Source of the DNA: JALNZU01 sp964463695
GTDB lineage: Bacteria > Bacteroidota > Bacteroidia > Bacteroidales > F082
Length of the DNA: 64,000 nucleotides
NCBI GenBank assembly: GCA_964463695.1
Contig: CAYXCZ010000002.1
Location: 1 to 64,000, forward strand
Direction of reading: 5' to 3'
Shown: positions 60,906 through 64,000 of the stretch, piece by piece
Position numbering within the stretch: the first letter of the stretch is position 1
How the letters are laid out: each line of letters starts with the position of its first letter
Notes under the pieces: generated by a model
What the model saw: only the letters and a program-made list of their open reading frames with translations
Told to the model about the DNA's origin: nothing
The model's database searches: none
Translations under genes and position numbers: made by a program

Positions 60906-61301
60906 ATGAGCAACGAGAAAAAACTGATTCTGATTGTTGACGATGATGCCGACTATTTATTCCAAATGGAGGCAATGGTTAAAAACTTAGGTTTCAGGGT
61001 CAAAACTGCTGAAAGTCAGGCTGAAGCTGAAAAAGTTCTGGAGACTACCAAACCTGATCTTGCCATCTTTGATTTGATGATGGAAAATGAAGATAGTGGA
61101 TTTATCCTCAGTTACAAAGCACGACGTAAATATCCTGAAATGCCAATTATCATGGCTTCAGCAGCAACAGCCGAAACAGGCTATAGCTTCGACTTGTATA
61201 GCGATAACAATAAAGGCTGGATTAAAGCCGATTTATACCTCGAAAAGGGTATTCGCAGCGATCAATTGCATCGTGAGATTAATAAACTTCTGAAACTGTA
61301 G
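60906..61301 (+). CDS. single-domain response regulator
   Basis: A 131-residue receiver: VDDDADYLF near 11-19, phosphoacceptor Asp56 in LAIFDLMMENEDSGF, Thr/Ser in MASAATAE and Lys in KGWIKADLY. There is no output domain. It starts 25 bp after the sensor kinase and precedes a hybrid kinase, so it probably receives or passes phosphate between them. Confidence 0.92.
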   Translation: MSNEKKLILIVDDDADYLFQMEAMVKNLGFRVKTAESQAEAEKVLETTKPDLAIFDLMMENEDSGFILSYKARRKYPEMPIIMASAATAETGYSFDLYSDNNKGWIKADLYLEKGIRSDQLHREINKLLKL

Positions 61302-61325
61302 TTTTATTCAAAAAATGTAATTGTA

Positions 61326-62447
61326 ATGGCAACACTTCATGTATTGATTGTAGATGACGAACCTGGAATACGGTCCGGAATACGGCGAATTCTTGGTAAT
61401 TACTCGGTTGGCTATGCCTTTATGGATGAGGATTTTGATTTTAACCTCATCGATGCCGGAACAGGCGAAGAAGCAATCGAGATTCTGAATCATCAAAAGG
61501 TAGATGTGGTGTTGCTCGACAATAAGCTGCCCGGAATGGATGGCATCGAGGTGCTTGAGTACATTAAAAAACAAGGTTTCGATCTTGCTGTCATGATGAT
61601 TACTTCTTATGCTTCTCTCGACCTCGCAATAAAAGCAACCAAGAATGGAGCTTTCAACTTCATGCCAAAGCCGTTTACACCACAGGAACTTCGGGCAAGT
61701 ATCGAAAATGTGGCTAAGCATTTGTATCTAAAACGAATGACAAAAAAAATGCAGGCAGAAGGAAAGCAAATCCGTTTTCAGTTCCTGTCTGTTTTGTCAC
61801 ATGAATTAAAATCTCCTCTCAATGCCGTTGAAGGTTATCTTAAAATGATGCAAGAGAAGCAGTTAGGAGATAAGATTGAAGATTATGAAAAAATGATCGA
61901 TCGTTCGCTTGCCCGCCTTAAAGGAATGCGAAACCTGATCATGGACTTACTCGATCTCACAAAAATTGAATCGGGTAAGAAAGAACGTAAACTGCGTGAA
62001 ATTGATTTGGGAGCTATTGCCCGTACAGCTATGGATACAATGGAGCCTTATTCAATTCAAAAAAACGTAAAAATGTCACTAAAAGTAAAAGGCAACACCT
62101 ATTTTCTTGCTGATGCTGATGAAATGGAAATTGTTTTTAACAATCTCGTTTCCAATGCAGTAAAATACAACAGCGATAACGGAAAAGTGGAGATACTGAT
62201 CGAAGACCACGAAAAAGAAATAGTAATGTCTGTAGCTGATACCGGTATTGGCATGAGTGAGGACGATTTGGATAAAATCTTCCAGGATTTTGTGCGTATT
62301 AAAAACTCTAAAACGAAAGAAATCACCGGTAGCGGATTGGGCTTGTCGATCACAAAAAAAATGGTTGAACAATACAACGGCACAATTCAAGTAAAGAGTG
62401 TTCCTGATAAAGGCACAACTTTCATTGTATCTTTGCCGCGAAATTAA
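61326..62447 (+). CDS. receiver-histidine kinase hybrid (REC-HisKA-HATPase)
   Basis: A 373-residue cytosolic protein: N-terminal receiver with Asp65 (VVLLDNKLPGMDG) and PKPF lysine, then HisKA with His159 (LSVLSHELKSPLNAV), then HATPase (NNLVSNAVKYN, DTGIGM, GSGLGLSI). Receiver-first hybrids take phosphate from another kinase, here presumably from the hydrogenase-like sensor, and relay it on. The start (ATG at 61326) gives a full receiver. Confidence 0.93.
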   Translation: MATLHVLIVDDEPGIRSGIRRILGNYSVGYAFMDEDFDFNLIDAGTGEEAIEILNHQKVDVVLLDNKLPGMDGIEVLEYIKKQGFDLAVMMITSYASLDLAIKATKNGAFNFMPKPFTPQELRASIENVAKHLYLKRMTKKMQAEGKQIRFQFLSVLSHELKSPLNAVEGYLKMMQEKQLGDKIEDYEKMIDRSLARLKGMRNLIMDLLDLTKIESGKKERKLREIDLGAIARTAMDTMEPYSIQKNVKMSLKVKGNTYFLADADEMEIVFNNLVSNAVKYNSDNGKVEILIEDHEKEIVMSVADTGIGMSEDDLDKIFQDFVRIKNSKTKEITGSGLGLSITKKMVEQYNGTIQVKSVPDKGTTFIVSLPRN

Positions 62448-62568
62448 CCAGAATCATTAATAAATAATAGAAGATAAACTTTTCAAAATCATTCAATTAT
62501 GATCAGAAAATGAATAGGTAATGAGGAACTTAAATCCACATTTAATTAAATTATTAAAAGCATAAAAC

Positions 62569-63996
62569 GTGAAATTTTATCCACAACAATACAAAATACC
62601 TGATGTTTCAATGCAGCCATTTCTGGATGACAATGAAATCTGGGAGTTTATTGAAACAGCAAAACCTGAGCGGGAATTAGTAAGGTCCATTATTGACAAA
62701 TCATTAAATAAAAACCGGCTAACTCTGGCCGAAACAGCTGTTTTGCTAAACACTACTGATCCTGAAATGATTGAATGGATCAAACAAGGTGCACGTACGT
62801 TAAAAGAAACAGTATATGGCAAGCGCATTGTGCTCTTTGCCCCGTTGTATGTTGGCAATTACTGCTCCAACAATTGCCGTTATTGTGGTTTCAAAGCTTC
62901 CAATACGACTGCAGTCAGAAAAACACTTACCAAAGAAGAGCTGATTGAGAATGTGAAAGCCCTTGAAGAACATGGTCAGAAACGGCTTATTCTGGTTTTT
63001 GGTGAGCATCGTACCTATTCGGCTCAGTTTATTGCCGATACCGTAAGGGAAGTGTATCAGGTAAAAAAAGACCATGGCGAAATAAGAAGGGTAAACATCA
63101 ATGCAGCACCTTTTGACATCGAAGGATTTAAAACCATTCATGAGTCTGGGATCGGGACATATCAGGTTTTTCAGGAAACCTATCACCATCCAACCTATGC
63201 AGTGTGCCACCCTTCAGGAAAAAAAGCTGAATATGAGTACCGGCTTACTGCACTTGACAGAGCGATGGAGGCTGGTATCGACGACGTGGGTATTGGTGCA
63301 TTATTTGGACTGTATGACTGGCGTTTTGAAGTGTTAGCACTTTTACGCCATGTTAATCATCTTGAAGCATGTTACAATGTTGGTCCTCATACCATTTCAT
63401 TTCCACGTATTCAGGATTCTTTGGAATATGATCTCGATGATAAACATCAGGTATCTGACGATGAGTTTACCCGTTTGGTAGCAATACTGCGTTTGGCTGT
63501 TCCTTACACTGGCCTTATTTTAACGGCTCGTGAGCCTGAACGCATTCGAAAAGAGGTACTTGCATTCGGTTGTTCTCAAATTGATGCAGGCACAAAACTT
63601 GAAATTGGTGCTTATGCCGATAATCCTGATGTGGATCAGAATCTCACTAAGGAACAGTTTAAAATCAATGATGACAGAACATTAAACGCTGTAATTGATG
63701 AACTTATAGATAGTGACTATATACCTTCTTTCTGCACTGCATGTTATCGGAAAGGTAGAACTGGTCAACATTTTATGGAATTTAGTGTCCCGGGTTTCAT
63801 AAAAAAATTCTGCACCCCAAATGCTTTACTAACGCTCGCCGAATACATCACCGATTATGCGACTGAAACAACGGCAGCAAAGGGATGGGCGCTCATCGAA
63901 CGCAGTATTGAGGAAATGGATGACGATTCTTATAAAACTCAAGTGAAGGAGCGTATCGAACGTATCCGCAACGGAGAAAGAGATCTGTACTTTTAA
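62569..63996 (+). CDS. hydG: [FeFe]-hydrogenase maturase HydG (radical SAM, CO/CN ligand synthesis)
   Basis: A 475-residue radical SAM enzyme that makes the CO and CN ligands of the H-cluster from tyrosine. Radical SAM site Cys99, Cys103, Cys106 (CSNNCRYC) and the C-terminal auxiliary cluster CTAC followed 22 residues later by Cys (spacing CX2CX22C), the HydG mark that separates it from ThiH. A GTG at 62569 starts translation; no ATG is nearby. The gene follows 121 bp of AT-rich DNA without an exact promoter match. HydE and HydF are not in the window. Confidence 0.95.
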   Translation: MKFYPQQYKIPDVSMQPFLDDNEIWEFIETAKPERELVRSIIDKSLNKNRLTLAETAVLLNTTDPEMIEWIKQGARTLKETVYGKRIVLFAPLYVGNYCSNNCRYCGFKASNTTAVRKTLTKEELIENVKALEEHGQKRLILVFGEHRTYSAQFIADTVREVYQVKKDHGEIRRVNINAAPFDIEGFKTIHESGIGTYQVFQETYHHPTYAVCHPSGKKAEYEYRLTALDRAMEAGIDDVGIGALFGLYDWRFEVLALLRHVNHLEACYNVGPHTISFPRIQDSLEYDLDDKHQVSDDEFTRLVAILRLAVPYTGLILTAREPERIRKEVLAFGCSQIDAGTKLEIGAYADNPDVDQNLTKEQFKINDDRTLNAVIDELIDSDYIPSFCTACYRKGRTGQHFMEFSVPGFIKKFCTPNALLTLAEYITDYATETTAAKGWALIERSIEEMDDDSYKTQVKERIERIRNGERDLYF

Positions 63997-64000
63997 TGGA

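Overview
The window looks like a scaffold from an anaerobic or facultatively anaerobic member of the Bacteroidota (Bacteroidetes). The evidence is: repeated TAnnTTTG-type promoter elements and few strong Shine-Dalgarno sequences; Bacteroidota-typical families (an S46 dipeptidyl-peptidase, a tricorn-like S41 protease, a DUF6249 protein, split YeeE pairs); and moderate to low GC. It appears to be draft or metagenome-derived, because a 100-N scaffold gap interrupts one gene and a second gene carries a one-base frameshift in a T8 run. I see no rRNA, tRNA, CRISPR array or complete insertion sequence.

Layout. 1-0.2 kb: a GC-rich end and a degenerate short repeat. 0.2-3.7 kb: an alpha/beta hydrolase, a small membrane protein/XRE regulator pair with its own promoter and a dyad, and an ABC-F ATPase. 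3.8-6.9 kb: a tricorn-like protease broken by the gap. 7.1-11.6 kb: a four-gene MacAB-type ABC export operon. 11.8-23.6 kb: a two-operon sulfur-oxyanion locus. 23.9-34.9 kb: mixed housekeeping and accessory genes (serine hydrolase, NlpC/P60, two HAD phosphatases, SulP transporter, metallophosphoesterase, small ABC exporter, dxs, a frameshifted CAT-like acetyltransferase). 35.3-37.0 kb: aspS. 37.2-42.7 kb: a leucine/isovalerate degradation operon. 43.1-49.8 kb: a six-gene glycoconjugate or lipid-sugar operon. 50.1-53.1 kb: an S46 peptidase and Tag glycosylase. 53.2-64 kb: a NAD-linked trimeric [FeFe]-hydrogenase (HydCBA) with a hydrogenase-like sensor kinase, response regulators, a hybrid kinase and the maturase HydG.

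Most interesting locus (11.8-23.6 kb, all minus strand). One operon encodes a Tat-exported molybdopterin reductase with its ferredoxin and NrfD/PsrC membrane subunits, two YeeE half-channels and a rhodanese-fold protein. The second encodes an octaheme tetrathionate-reductase-family cytochrome, a cytochrome b, a double-rhodanese lipoprotein, another YeeE half, a YeeE-rhodanese fusion and a further rhodanese-like protein. All four rhodanese-fold products end in the same tail, GGC or GGCS, on a long low-complexity linker. In three of them the rhodanese active-site cysteine has been lost, and the C-terminal cysteine is the only cysteine of the soluble part. This resembles the C-terminal GGCGG sulfur-carrying arm of SoxY. 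I propose that these are membrane-anchored sulfur-carrier arms serving the molybdoenzyme, the octaheme cytochrome and the YeeE thiosulfate-type channels. I do not recognise this as a described system.

The hydrogenase region adds a second theme: a kinase fused to a hydrogenase-like H-cluster domain, placed directly after hydA behind a strong hairpin, suggests regulation by H2 or redox state. Oxidising isovaleryl-CoA in an anaerobe would need an electron sink; the hydrogenase and sulfur reductases are candidates, but that link is inference.
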